Counted from the stretch's first letter, positions 16,788 to 25,237 are shown. The stretch: DNA of 33,971 nucleotides from an uncultured Blautia sp. (GCA_900539525.1 UQCM01000028.1:1-33971); one strand, 5' to 3'. Made by a program: numbers and translations. The notes: generated by a model not told the origin, from the letters alone.

Positions 16788-18656
16788 TCATTCTATATAA
16801 TAAGGTTCTATCTCTGATTTCAGGGAAAGGGAAGCTTTATCCGATGTCAGCTTCAGAAGATAGGTGTCCTCTTCTACCTGCTCCCAGGTTCCACCCGTCA
16901 TCTCGTCCATCCTCTCTCCATGTGTCCTGAGCAGAAGATAGGCATCACCGGTAAAATCCTTTGTCTGAACAGAGATCCGGTTTCCCTTTCTGGTGCTTTC
17001 CACACTCCCGTTTAGAAAATTCCGGACTCTGCTGTCACTCTGAGTGATCGTCGTCTTATCAAATCTGGAAAATGGTTTCCAGTAGGTATCGATATTCGAT
17101 GCCATCTTCTCTGCCACGGTTTGCCACTCATCTTCTATGCTTTCCGGCCATAAGATCCGGTAGATGTCTAACTGTATATTGCTGTATCCAAGTGCTGTCT
17201 CCAGACTTTTCAGCCGCAGGCTGTCCTGATAGCTGTGTGTATAGGCATCTGCGGTTGCATTCTGAAGAGTAATCTTATCTGTCATCCAGGACAGAACCGG
17301 CTCATCCTTTTCATATTCTCCCATGACTGTACGGATGTCCCGGAAGGATTCCATCTGTCCATTTGCATCCATGAGCGTTTTGAGCTTATCCTTGATTTCC
17401 TTCCGTACATATCCGCCTGCAAAGGTATATTGAAGGCCCCAGCCTGTCAGGGTCTCTCTCTCCTCTGCCACGGAAGCACGGATGTCTGTACTCCCGATTC
17501 GCCCGAGGGTGACACCCGCCTCCGCTGACTCTTCATTGAAATACTTCAGATAATCGATCAGCTCCCCCCGGTCCGGTTCATTGGGAGACTGGTCGTTTTG
17601 TTTCACAGACAGAAACGAGGTGATCTTCCAGCCGCCCTTCTGTGCCGCCGCCACCAGGGACGGCCAGAGTACATCCCGGCAAAACTGCATGTTTGTCATT
17701 CCGTAAGCCTCAGCCATCTTCTCTTCATTCTCCACGGTAAGATCCGGGAAGCCCGCGGCACACAGATTCTGGGCATTTACCACTGCATAAAGTGCATAGT
17801 TCTCTGCTTCATAGAGCATCGCATCCAGAATGCCCAGAGCCGCTTCCCCCTTCATATAATCTCCATTCACTGCAAAGACCGATCCGTTTCCCAGATTGCT
17901 TCGCCAGATGATGGCAGGCATATCTTCATTCTTCAGTGCCATCGACTCCTTTTCTTCTTCTGAGAGGAAACCGGCCATATATGTTTTCGTTCTGGAAGAA
18001 ATGTCATACCATGGGATCTCTCTTTCCAGATCTGCCAGCTCAGGCTCCTTTACTCCCTCAAAGGAATAACAGGTCTCACCACCCAGGAGGAATCCGCTGT
18101 AGAGACGGATTTCATGCAATTTTACCGATTCCGCACGCAGATACTGGATTCCGAGAAGGTTCTTCAGTTCTCCACATGCTTCAATGGTTCCATAGGAAGG
18201 CAGATGATAGAAAATAACAATCCCGCCACGTTTTACATATTCAGTCAGTGTTTCTGATGCTTTTATGGTATTCTTTTCAAGGAATGAGCCATCGATGAGC
18301 AGATATGGCTTACTCTTTTCCTTTGTCTGCATGCCTTTCTCTGATTCCTCCAGGGACTCAAATGCCTGAAACGTTTTCTTGCGGTATCCCGCCCATTCTT
18401 TCATGACCTGATAGTAACCGTTATCCTCTTCCCCGATATACAGGACCTGCGTCTCTGCTGATGCAGTCTTATGACTGCCATCCTCCGCCGTATCTGTGTC
18501 AGACCCCTGCTCTTTCTTTTCGATCATCTCTGACCCGGCTGCATGATTGACATCATAATCATTATAGTATTCCTTTAACACTACAGAAAAGAGAAAGAGT
18601 ACAAGCACAATGATGAGCATCGTCATCATCATCGCCAGATTCCGTTTTGACAGCAT
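16788..18656 (-). CDS. DUF2194-like extracellular protein in PelA position
   Basis: A 622-aa protein with one N-terminal transmembrane helix (about 7-27: LAMMMTMLIIVLVLFLFSVV) and a large external part. It begins with a flavodoxin/GATase-like segment (TQVLYIGEED onward, then YLLIDGSFLE and EYVKRGGIVIFYHLPSYG). A middle region (about 290-520) looks like a barrel, and the last 60 residues are beta-rich. This matches my recollection of DUF2194 proteins found between pelE and pelF in Gram-positive loci. PelA, a hydrolase/deacetylase, occupies this place elsewhere. No HxxxH motif of carbohydrate esterase family 4 can be found, so deacetylase activity cannot be claimed. The start at 18656 has GGAGG 7 nt upstream. 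Confidence 0.72.
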   Translation of the reverse strand: MLSKRNLAMMMTMLIIVLVLFLFSVVLKEYYNDYDVNHAAGSEMIEKKEQGSDTDTAEDGSHKTASAETQVLYIGEEDNGYYQVMKEWAGYRKKTFQAFESLEESEKGMQTKEKSKPYLLIDGSFLEKNTIKASETLTEYVKRGGIVIFYHLPSYGTIEACGELKNLLGIQYLRAESVKLHEIRLYSGFLLGGETCYSFEGVKEPELADLEREIPWYDISSRTKTYMAGFLSEEEKESMALKNEDMPAIIWRSNLGNGSVFAVNGDYMKGEAALGILDAMLYEAENYALYAVVNAQNLCAAGFPDLTVENEEKMAEAYGMTNMQFCRDVLWPSLVAAAQKGGWKITSFLSVKQNDQSPNEPDRGELIDYLKYFNEESAEAGVTLGRIGSTDIRASVAEERETLTGWGLQYTFAGGYVRKEIKDKLKTLMDANGQMESFRDIRTVMGEYEKDEPVLSWMTDKITLQNATADAYTHSYQDSLRLKSLETALGYSNIQLDIYRILWPESIEDEWQTVAEKMASNIDTYWKPFSRFDKTTITQSDSRVRNFLNGSVESTRKGNRISVQTKDFTGDAYLLLRTHGERMDEMTGGTWEQVEEDTYLLKLTSDKASLSLKSEIEPYYIE

Positions 18657-18686
18657 AGCACTTCCTCCTTTCTTATACCAAATCAT

Positions 18687-19613
18687 CTATCTCTGGATCA
18701 TACGGATCAATTCCAGTGTCCGGTTGTCAATAACAACGGAAGAAGCCCGCAACTGATCCAGCACTTCAAAAAATCTTTCTTTCTGACTCGTCTCAAAATA
18801 CAGCTTCAGTCTTAGCGTATAGGATGACATCCTGTCCGGATACTGCTCGCAGTAACGATTTCCCCACTGTTCCGCCTTCTCATATTCGCCCTGTTCCATG
18901 ACTCTGCCCATGATCCATTCATAACAGTCCGGAAGAAGCCTGTCTCTCGCGTTTTGAAACAGCTTCTCACATAGCTGCTCCATCTGTTCCACATAATCCT
19001 CCTGCTCGACCTGCATAAATACCTTCTGTTTCAGCATATGATTCATATACCGGATCAGCTCCAGGATCTGCTTCTGACATTCTTCCTCTTCGATATCACT
19101 CTCTTCGATCTTCTGCTGCGTCCTTCTCACATTTATGCGAAAGGTATCCATCTTACTCTGCAAAAACGATGCCGCATAATGTGCCACCTCCGAATCATCA
19201 CTGTCCAGAGCGAGTGCAATCGCGGAAAGAGATTCTTCTGTCTCTCCCAGAAGGACATTCAGCATATTCGTACGCTTCTTTTCCTGGTCTGATACAAGGA
19301 TAGCCTCTTCCACCGATACGATATTCCGTTCCCGGTTCTCATCGGCCTTTACTCTAGGCGCATGTCTCTTCTTACTGAATTCTACATCTGAGAGATCTCT
19401 TTCTCCCAGTCTCATAAAATGATATTTCAAAAAGGAGAAAAAGAAATAGAGGATTCCCACGACCGGACAGATCAGCATGATAACTGTATGCATCACATAC
19501 TGCTTCCGGTTGTCGGTATCTTCCTTAAAGATCAGATACCAGATCAGATATCCGGCTGCTATAAGTGCATTTACAATAAGCACGGCAACGAAGATTCTTC
19601 CACTGCGCGTCAT
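18687..19613 (-). CDS. pelE: PelE-like membrane/helical-repeat protein
   Basis: A 308-aa protein with two N-terminal transmembrane helices (about 6-28 and 39-67), then a cytoplasmic, charged, helical region with TPR-like pairing (for example WIMGRVMEQGEYEKAEQWGN, then YTLRLKLYFETSQKERFFEVL). Two helices followed by TPR-like repeats is the PelE plan. PelE bridges PelD to PelG and PelF in the Pel synthase complex. Sequence identity of PelE proteins is low, so the call rests on topology, size and position between pelD and the PelA-position gene. The ATG overlaps the pelD stop codon (ATGA), and GGAG for it lies inside the end of pelD. Confidence 0.75.
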   Translation of the reverse strand: MTRSGRIFVAVLIVNALIAAGYLIWYLIFKEDTDNRKQYVMHTVIMLICPVVGILYFFFSFLKYHFMRLGERDLSDVEFSKKRHAPRVKADENRERNIVSVEEAILVSDQEKKRTNMLNVLLGETEESLSAIALALDSDDSEVAHYAASFLQSKMDTFRINVRRTQQKIEESDIEEEECQKQILELIRYMNHMLKQKVFMQVEQEDYVEQMEQLCEKLFQNARDRLLPDCYEWIMGRVMEQGEYEKAEQWGNRYCEQYPDRMSSYTLRLKLYFETSQKERFFEVLDQLRASSVVIDNRTLELIRMIQR

Positions 19614-21793
19614 AATCCAATCTCCTCACTGATCACGGTATGGATCCCTTTCTGTTCCAGATTCTTCTGAACAAAGCCGCATCCCCTCTTATCCGTACTT
19701 GTAAGAAGGATATAGAGCATACCGTCATTCCGATAGCCAATATAATCGGTTGCACGGAGTGTTTCTGAAATGATATATCCTGCTCTTTGCATTCCAGAGT
19801 CTGCGGAAACGACCTGCAGCAGTATGTATTCTGTCAGATTCTTTTCCCCGGCTTTGTGGTATGTATCCACCAGTTCCTCGAAGGCCTCCGCCCGAAGTGC
19901 CGGACTACCGTCCTGATACCGTTTGTTTTTCAGTAGATCAAGATAGGCTGCCGATCTCTGCACAGCTTTCTGGATCAGCTTGCTGAGTACGATCAGACGG
20001 TTTGCTTCATCGATCGTCATTCGCTCAAACGGAATGCTCCAGAGCAGGATCATCATTTCCATCCGTTCTTCTTTGCAGATACAATAAGCCATCATCGGAT
20101 ATCCCGGATCCATATTCCGGTTCAGATACACTTCCTGTCTGGAAAATGCTTCAAAAAGCGGATCCTTCTCCGGCAGATATACCGTATGCCCCATGGAGCG
20201 GGCTTTCACCGAGGTATAGCCAAACAGTCTTGCATATTTTTCTTCATTAATACGGTAAAGCGAAACATCCTGACAATCCGTAACATTCCGGATCAGCGTG
20301 ACCGCATTGAACAATATACTGGCCGGTTGATTGGCCTCCAGCTGTTCGATCATATCATACACGGTACCCAGACTGTAATCATAGTTTACTACCTGCGTGA
20401 TCAGTCCTTCCTTTACGCGCAGATTACTGTCATTGATATCCGTAATATCAGTCACTCGCTCCGACAGAAAATCCACTTCCTGCTCCTTCTCTTCCTTCAT
20501 GAAATTCAGCTGATCCTTCATATAACCTACGACCAGACCTACGATGAAGATTTCCGCGATCCACACATAGGTATTGTAATCGGTCACGATCGCCATTCCT
20601 GGTTTATTATACATCTGCCGGAACAGGTAACCGATCGTGGCAAGCATAGCTGAAAAGGTCGCCTGCCGCTGCCCATGTACCACTGCAAAGATCAGGACAT
20701 AAATCAGATAAAAATCAATCTTGGAGAAATACCGGCTGTCGGTCGCACGGTTGTTCAACATGAAAAAAGGGATGAAAAGAATCAGATTCTCAATATAGGG
20801 AACCAGTGCGCCCAGCAAAGCGATTGTTTTAAAATAGATCCTGTGCCAGATATCCCATCCCGGATGGGAGCTGTCAAGGAAACGGACACTGTGTTTTTTC
20901 ATATACTGGATCGTCTTCTGAATCGTCTCTTCCGGCTCACACCAGATCTGAAATCCAAATTCTTCTTTCAGCCGTTCATTTGACAGGATCACTGAATTCT
21001 GCTCTTCCAGCGTATTGTCGATCTTCTCTAGATTCATGCCGAGATGTTCTCCAATGGCATCTGCAATCTGCAGTTCAGAGTATGCTTCACTGGAAGAAAT
21101 ATGATAAAGACCATACTTATGCTTCTCACAGCTGATCAGCTGATAGATACTCTCCACCGCATCCCCCATATAAGTAAGCCCGTACTGATAATTTCTTCGA
21201 TAAGAAACCGCGCCATTCTGAAAGGCATCCAGACACTTACTCTGGCAGATGCCAAAGGCTGCTTCCCTTCTGTCCTTCGGAACATCATGCAGCCTGTCGA
21301 TCCGCAGGATCAGGACGTCCTTTTGCAGCTGTTCCTGATAGAACCTGCAGCTTTCTTCCCCCTGAAAAAGCATGATCGGACGGACGCCCCTGGGAACCGG
21401 ACGGATGGATTCCGTCACATGTATCTGATAGGAGCTTCCATACACCTCTGCGGAAGATAAGTAGATCAGCCGGCCCTTCTCCAGTGCAGACCAGGAAAGC
21501 AGAAGATTCTGCAGGCCTGCCGCATACTGAACGGCTTCTCTTTTCGGGTCTTCTCCCGATATGTTTCCGTCAAATGCACCGAGCAGGATCGTCACATCCG
21601 GATTCACACTTCGGAATACCTCTTCAATGGAAGCGCTGTCATAGGGAAAATCATACCGTTCAAATGCATGCTCATAACGCCTGGATGGATCCCGGCTTCC
21701 CGACAGCACGTATATCCTGTGTCCTTCTTTATACAGTTTTAATGACAGCTTTCTCATCATAGGTGAGACACCGCCTACAAGCATGATATCCAT
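19610..21793 (-). CDS. pelD: PelD fused to an eroded NAD-dependent epimerase domain
   Basis: A 727-aa fusion. Residues 1-290 follow the short-chain epimerase/dehydratase plan (LIYLSSAEVYGSS, later YGLTYMGDAVESIYQLI and a C-terminal ISSSEAYSELQIADAI). However, the glycine motif is VGGVSPMM instead of GGxGxxG and no YxxxK pair is found where expected. Residues about 315-425 form four membrane helices, followed by a helical linker, a GAF domain (about 470-610) and a GGDEF-like domain. In the last, the active-site loop is NDGML (689-693) instead of GGDEF, but an I-site motif R680-A-T-D683 is kept. PelD homologues bind c-di-GMP through such an RxxD to switch on polymer synthesis. The start has GGAG 6 nt upstream. 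It overlaps pelE by 4 nt. Confidence 0.88.
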   Translation of the reverse strand: MDIMLVGGVSPMMRKLSLKLYKEGHRIYVLSGSRDPSRRYEHAFERYDFPYDSASIEEVFRSVNPDVTILLGAFDGNISGEDPKREAVQYAAGLQNLLLSWSALEKGRLIYLSSAEVYGSSYQIHVTESIRPVPRGVRPIMLFQGEESCRFYQEQLQKDVLILRIDRLHDVPKDRREAAFGICQSKCLDAFQNGAVSYRRNYQYGLTYMGDAVESIYQLISCEKHKYGLYHISSSEAYSELQIADAIGEHLGMNLEKIDNTLEEQNSVILSNERLKEEFGFQIWCEPEETIQKTIQYMKKHSVRFLDSSHPGWDIWHRIYFKTIALLGALVPYIENLILFIPFFMLNNRATDSRYFSKIDFYLIYVLIFAVVHGQRQATFSAMLATIGYLFRQMYNKPGMAIVTDYNTYVWIAEIFIVGLVVGYMKDQLNFMKEEKEQEVDFLSERVTDITDINDSNLRVKEGLITQVVNYDYSLGTVYDMIEQLEANQPASILFNAVTLIRNVTDCQDVSLYRINEEKYARLFGYTSVKARSMGHTVYLPEKDPLFEAFSRQEVYLNRNMDPGYPMMAYCICKEERMEMMILLWSIPFERMTIDEANRLIVLSKLIQKAVQRSAAYLDLLKNKRYQDGSPALRAEAFEELVDTYHKAGEKNLTEYILLQVVSADSGMQRAGYIISETLRATDYIGYRNDGMLYILLTSTDKRGCGFVQKNLEQKGIHTVISEEIGL

Positions 21794-21821
21794 AATCTAC
21801 TCCAACTTCCATACTGCTTTC

Positions 21822-21876
21822 ATGTTGGGGGTAATAGTATTTGACCCCTTGAATCATGACCTTTTGACCCTGGCAT
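21822..21876. repeat. Palindromic intergenic repeat, short copy (B)
   Basis: A 55-bp deletion derivative of the 3681-3873 repeat. It keeps the left end (ATGTTGGGGG through TTTGACCCC) and a 25-nt right end identical to copy A (21852-21876 = 3848-3872), but lacks the central 110-140 bp of hairpins. It sits in the 86-bp gap between the GT-C-like gene and pelD and is oriented as in copy A. Confidence 0.85.
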
Positions 21877-21879
21877 TTT

Positions 21880-24201
21880 TTAATTATAACCATAATTGAT
21901 TGCAAAATTGTACAGCCGGTACACGTTCTGCTCGATATAATAACAGACAAATCTGTCATTTTCATAATACACTTTCATTTCATTCGGATACAGCTCCATA
22001 AACTTCTGTGCCCAGTAGTACATTCTGGACATGGTGATCGAACGCCTTGGACCAGTATAGGCATTCAATCCGGAATTCTCGGGAAGAGCCTGATCCGCCT
22101 GCTCCTCAGACACCTCCGGAATCTGCCCTGCATATCCGTTGGCATAGTTGATCGGTTTCTTTTCTATATAGAAGTACACCTTTTCCGTCGGAATCGTCAC
22201 TTCCTTCGAAATATTCCAGTGTTCCATATCCTTCAGAAACTCTATTGTCTCTGTATGTCGTCCGTACACTTCGATCATACGAAGCTCATCATTGGCAGAT
22301 ACAATCGTCCATTTATTATTCTGTCCTTTATTATCCTCCAGAATATTCGTCGTGCAGAGGATCGCCTCCTTCATTTCCAGGCTGCCGCCTCCAAACGATC
22401 CTCTGATCCAGTCACTTCTTATACTAAAGACAATGACAAGTGCGGTAAGAAGCAGACCCATCGCCTGCTGGATTCTCGCATGGCGGGCCAGAAGCAGAAT
22501 GTTCACTGCACCGTCCATTGTCATGACAACAATAACCGGGATCAAATACGCAAAGTAGATAGAAACTCTGGAAGGTTCCATCAACATCGGCCAGCCAAGA
22601 GAACCACTCACAAGAATGAGTCCCAGAATGACTTCCGCAGCAACCATTGCAAATATACCGGATCCTCGCATCGGTTCTATCAGATAGCGCTGGATCAGAC
22701 CGATACCCAGGGCTGCACCGATCCCATAAAGTACCCAGTTCATATCTGTCACGGCAAATACATTCTGCCTACATCCCCACAGGATCGTTCCTCTGTATTT
22801 CCATCCAACCCACAGGATCACTCCCAAAAGCAGCAGATTAGTGGCATGAGACTGCACCTTCCTGAACAAGGAATACACCGGCACTTCCTTATCATCAAAG
22901 GAAATCCTTCCGCTCCTGATTCCTCTTCGTATCAGTAGAATTCCCCCCGCTGTCACCGCCAGCACAGCGATACAGATGATACGGAAGATCAGGACGGTAT
23001 AATCCCTCAGACCAATAATACTCATCGCCCAGTACATCGAGCCCTGCAACGATTTGCCGGTAAGAAAAGCTGCTGCCATCGGAAGAAATGCCATCAGGAT
23101 ACTCAGGATACCTGACAGCATGATGCGGAAGAAATATCCCTTTCTCCAGAACCAGTAGCCATAACCCACTGCGATTCCGATGCAGATCACCAGGGCAATG
23201 ATCGTATCATAAAAATGGGAGGACAGCGTCATCGAAAAGCTCATGGCAAATCCCAGCAGATACCAGGAAGAGGTGCAGCGGATCCGGTTGATTCCCTTAT
23301 CCAGCTCCTCTGTTCTCTCCTTGAAAAACTCCATAAGGAAAAAGACTGAGGGAAGAATATACAGCATCCCGTATTCCTGAGGAAGCGTCGCACCAAATCG
23401 GGAATAGGAAGTACCTATAAAGAACTTAGCTCCGGCAAACATCATGGCTCCCAGATACGGAAGAAACCTCGTCCTGCAGTGTCCTTTCAGAAACCCAAGG
23501 ATCATCACCGCGATCATGCTGAACTGAACCAGCCAAAACAGGCGCAGCGTCACGTAAACTGGAATCCCCAGCATCGTGGCCAGATAGTACAGCATGCAGT
23601 GCATTCCCATCGGATAGATACCCGCAATGTAGATATTGTTCTGGATCAATCCATTGATCCAGTAGTTATGTACCGGAACATCAGACGCCCCATATGCCCA
23701 GTTATTCAGGATACCCGGTCCGCAGACCTTCCACACCAGGAGCGTAAAGAGCACCAGAAATGGAACATCCAGGATATTTTCTTTGATCAGACGCCAGAGA
23801 TTTCTTTTGACCACCCGGAGAAACACTTTGATTTCCTGCCATCTGTGCCGCATGAAAGTCTTAAATCCCACTTCCCGCAGGATATAGTGTCTGCAGTCTT
23901 CCAGCACTTTCTTCACATAGGAAAGCACCGGAATATGATAAATCTTTACAGATAATAAAAATGCCGGTACAAAAGTAAACAGAATCAGTGTAACCCTGTA
24001 AGAAATATGAAGCAGCTCCAGAACCTGAACCAGATTGATCACGTAGAAATTACCGATGGTAAAATAGATCAGGAAACGAACTGCCGCAGGAAATCTTTTC
24101 ACTTTACGATAAAAAACAAGAGCCGGAAGTCCTGTTGTAAATCCAACATATCCGATGAATAACTGTACAAACTGAATTACATTTAATGTCTCCATCGTCA
24201 T
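21880..24201 (-). CDS. Large polytopic membrane protein, GT-C glycosyltransferase-like
   Basis: A 773-aa integral membrane protein with roughly 15 hydrophobic segments and a C-terminal soluble part of about 130 residues. The first major outward loop holds WAYGASDVPVHNYWINGLIQ and then GIYPMGMHCMLYYL. An Asp and His near the start of a long first loop in a multispan protein is the usual look of GT-C enzymes that use polyprenyl-phosphate sugars, but no named family is recognised. Alternatives are a Wzy-like polymerase or a transport subunit. The soluble end (TIVSANDELRMIEVYGRHTE) is probably extracellular. The start at 24201 (ATGACGATG) is preferred over 24387 because GGAGG lies 9 nt upstream and the 62 extra residues would be charged and read through a repeat element. 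It directly precedes pelD. Confidence 0.65.
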   Translation of the reverse strand: MTMETLNVIQFVQLFIGYVGFTTGLPALVFYRKVKRFPAAVRFLIYFTIGNFYVINLVQVLELLHISYRVTLILFTFVPAFLLSVKIYHIPVLSYVKKVLEDCRHYILREVGFKTFMRHRWQEIKVFLRVVKRNLWRLIKENILDVPFLVLFTLLVWKVCGPGILNNWAYGASDVPVHNYWINGLIQNNIYIAGIYPMGMHCMLYYLATMLGIPVYVTLRLFWLVQFSMIAVMILGFLKGHCRTRFLPYLGAMMFAGAKFFIGTSYSRFGATLPQEYGMLYILPSVFFLMEFFKERTEELDKGINRIRCTSSWYLLGFAMSFSMTLSSHFYDTIIALVICIGIAVGYGYWFWRKGYFFRIMLSGILSILMAFLPMAAAFLTGKSLQGSMYWAMSIIGLRDYTVLIFRIICIAVLAVTAGGILLIRRGIRSGRISFDDKEVPVYSLFRKVQSHATNLLLLGVILWVGWKYRGTILWGCRQNVFAVTDMNWVLYGIGAALGIGLIQRYLIEPMRGSGIFAMVAAEVILGLILVSGSLGWPMLMEPSRVSIYFAYLIPVIVVMTMDGAVNILLLARHARIQQAMGLLLTALVIVFSIRSDWIRGSFGGGSLEMKEAILCTTNILEDNKGQNNKWTIVSANDELRMIEVYGRHTETIEFLKDMEHWNISKEVTIPTEKVYFYIEKKPINYANGYAGQIPEVSEEQADQALPENSGLNAYTGPRRSITMSRMYYWAQKFMELYPNEMKVYYENDRFVCYYIEQNVYRLYNFAINYGYN

Positions 24202-24225
24202 CGGGGACTTCCTCCTCTCCTGTTC

Positions 24226-24311
24226 ATCTTGGAAGTAGATAAGACTCCCACCTCTATAGGTGGTGAGTAAAACAAATTTGTCTTGGTGGGAGTCCAATCT
24301 CCTTCCAAGAT
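24226..24311. repeat. Double inverted-repeat hairpin element
   Basis: An outer 10-bp perfect inverted repeat ATCTTGGAAG/CTTCCAAGAT (24226-24235, 24302-24311) encloses an inner one GACTCCCACC/GGTGGGAGTC (24243-24252, 24285-24294). A competing local hairpin CCACCT-CTAT-AGGTGG (24248-24263) uses the same left arm. The element ends about 25 nt upstream of the start codon of the GT-C-like gene, just before its ribosome binding site. It could be an insertion-sequence end remnant or a leader structure; no transposase is present. Confidence 0.75.
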
Positions 24312-24334
24312 AAAGCCTCCGGCGGATCGCAGGC

Positions 24335-24397
24335 GTGGTCAGTGGAAGAATGCTTCGCATTCGACCACACCGCGGCAAGTACGCCAAGGCGTACTTG
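24335..24397. repeat. Tandem hairpins in gap before GT-C-like gene
   Basis: Two adjacent palindromes. The first is GAATGC-TTC-GCATTC (24348-24362) with flanking GTGGTC (24335-24340) and GACCAC (24363-24368). The second is CAAGTACGCC-AA-GGCGTACTTG (24376-24397), a 10-bp perfect stem. Neither is followed by a T run on either strand. With the 24226-24311 element they fill most of the 243-bp gap after the peptidase gene; nothing coding is seen there. Confidence 0.7.
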
Positions 24398-24444
24398 AAT
24401 TTCCAGTATGATCCACATCTGTAGCAGAGCAGTGAAACATAGGG

Positions 24445-24882
24445 TCAGATTCTTCTTTCCAGTCCGCTAAGCCGCAGGAACGCAAGTAAGCATCTGCGTA
24501 TGGCTAAATTCTTGTTCCAGAATACTTTGTACAGACGATACCATCCCGTCGTATCATCCACATAACGTCCATCTCTAAAAAATCCCTGCACTACAGCAAG
24601 GATCTGGTTTACCCGTATCTCTTCCTCCAGCTTCCACTGGTGATCTCCACATACCAGATACGTATCTTCTTTGACCTTCATAATCCGGTGCAGAACCAAT
24701 GTGCCATCTTTTCTTCGATAGAGAACAATGTCTCCCTTTCGTAATGTCTTTTCTTCTACTGCCTCCACCTGAACCCGGCTCTTCCCGGCTTTCAAAAGCG
24801 GCCACATGCTGGTTCCACTGATTGGAACCACCGCATAGCCAAGCTCCAGCAGACACTGTTCGATATTTCCTGCCTGCTTCAT
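24445..24882 (-). CDS. S24/S26 (SipW-like) peptidase
   Basis: A 145-aa serine peptidase of the LexA/signal peptidase fold. VPISGTSMWPLL holds the nucleophile Ser25. GDIVLYRRKDGTLVLHRI carries His65 where classical bacterial signal peptidases have Lys, as in the archaeal/ER-type and SipW group. VCGDH (78-81 region) is the last conserved box. There is no N-terminal membrane anchor, unusual for a signal peptidase, although the basic and hydrophobic C-terminal 30 residues might contact the membrane. Short S24/S26 proteins of this kind are frequent beside PqqD and HprK-like genes. The start overlaps the PqqD stop (ATGA). Likely substrates are the large secreted protein or the small peptide encoded upstream; this is inference. 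Confidence 0.8.
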   Translation of the reverse strand: MKQAGNIEQCLLELGYAVVPISGTSMWPLLKAGKSRVQVEAVEEKTLRKGDIVLYRRKDGTLVLHRIMKVKEDTYLVCGDHQWKLEEEIRVNQILAVVQGFFRDGRYVDDTTGWYRLYKVFWNKNLAIRRCLLAFLRLSGLERRI

Positions 24883-25145
24883 CGTATCAGCATATGACAG
24901 GAATCCAGTTCTGACAAAAATGCCTCCACATCTGCCTCCACCTGTTCCGGTTTCATCTCATATTCCTGAGCAAGACCTGCCACCAGGCTGTCTTTGTCTG
25001 TTTCCCTCTGCAGCATCCTGCAGACAAATTCACCGGTATGATTCAACGCGATCATCCCGTTAAAATCTGTTTCACGGTCTGACAGCGGCATCAGTACCAC
25101 ATTTCCATGTACCTTTCTTAAAATATGATCTTCGATCAGACGCAT
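24879..25145 (-). CDS. PqqD family protein
   Basis: An 88-aa PqqD-like protein. VLMPLSDRETDFNGMIALNHTGEFVCRML is the typical core, in which a strand pair precedes LNxTGxFVxxxL, followed by a helical second half (LAQEYEMKPEQVEADVEAFLSEL). PqqD-fold proteins (RREs) bind leader peptides of ribosomally made, modified peptides and hand them to modifying enzymes. In this gene set (HprK-like kinase, S24/S26 peptidase, NTP_transf_5) the partner would be a small peptide such as the 52-aa product upstream. GGAAAGGG precedes the ATG. It overlaps the peptidase gene by 4 nt, indicating coupled translation. Confidence 0.88.
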   Translation of the reverse strand: MRLIEDHILRKVHGNVVLMPLSDRETDFNGMIALNHTGEFVCRMLQRETDKDSLVAGLAQEYEMKPEQVEADVEAFLSELDSCHMLIR

Positions 25146-25194
25146 ATCGACCCTTTCCTGTTCTATTACTTACTTCACTTTTGCATCCTTGATA

Positions 25195-25234
25195 CCTTCG
25201 GATTTTTCCGCGCTTCGCGCTTCCACCTGGCATC
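25195..25234. repeat. Palindromic intergenic repeat, partial copy (C)
   Basis: Positions 25195-25221 are identical over 27 nt to 3715-3741 of copy A, including the GCGC-TTC-GCGC hairpin. The copy ends in CCTGGCATC (25226-25234), matching the right terminus of copy A. Most of the interior and the left terminus are missing. It lies in the 92-bp gap between the small ORF and the pqqD-like gene. Confidence 0.8.
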
Positions 25235-25237
25235 TTA

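Noticed and set aside
22219..22938. 239-aa plus-strand open frame opposite the GT-C-like gene
   Set aside because: Antisense shadow: polar, low-complexity His/Arg/Gln composition, no ribosome binding site, and the minus strand encodes a coherent membrane protein.
24226..24311. Possible complete insertion sequence
   Set aside because: Only 86 bp with no transposase reading frame nearby; reported as a hairpin element of unknown origin.
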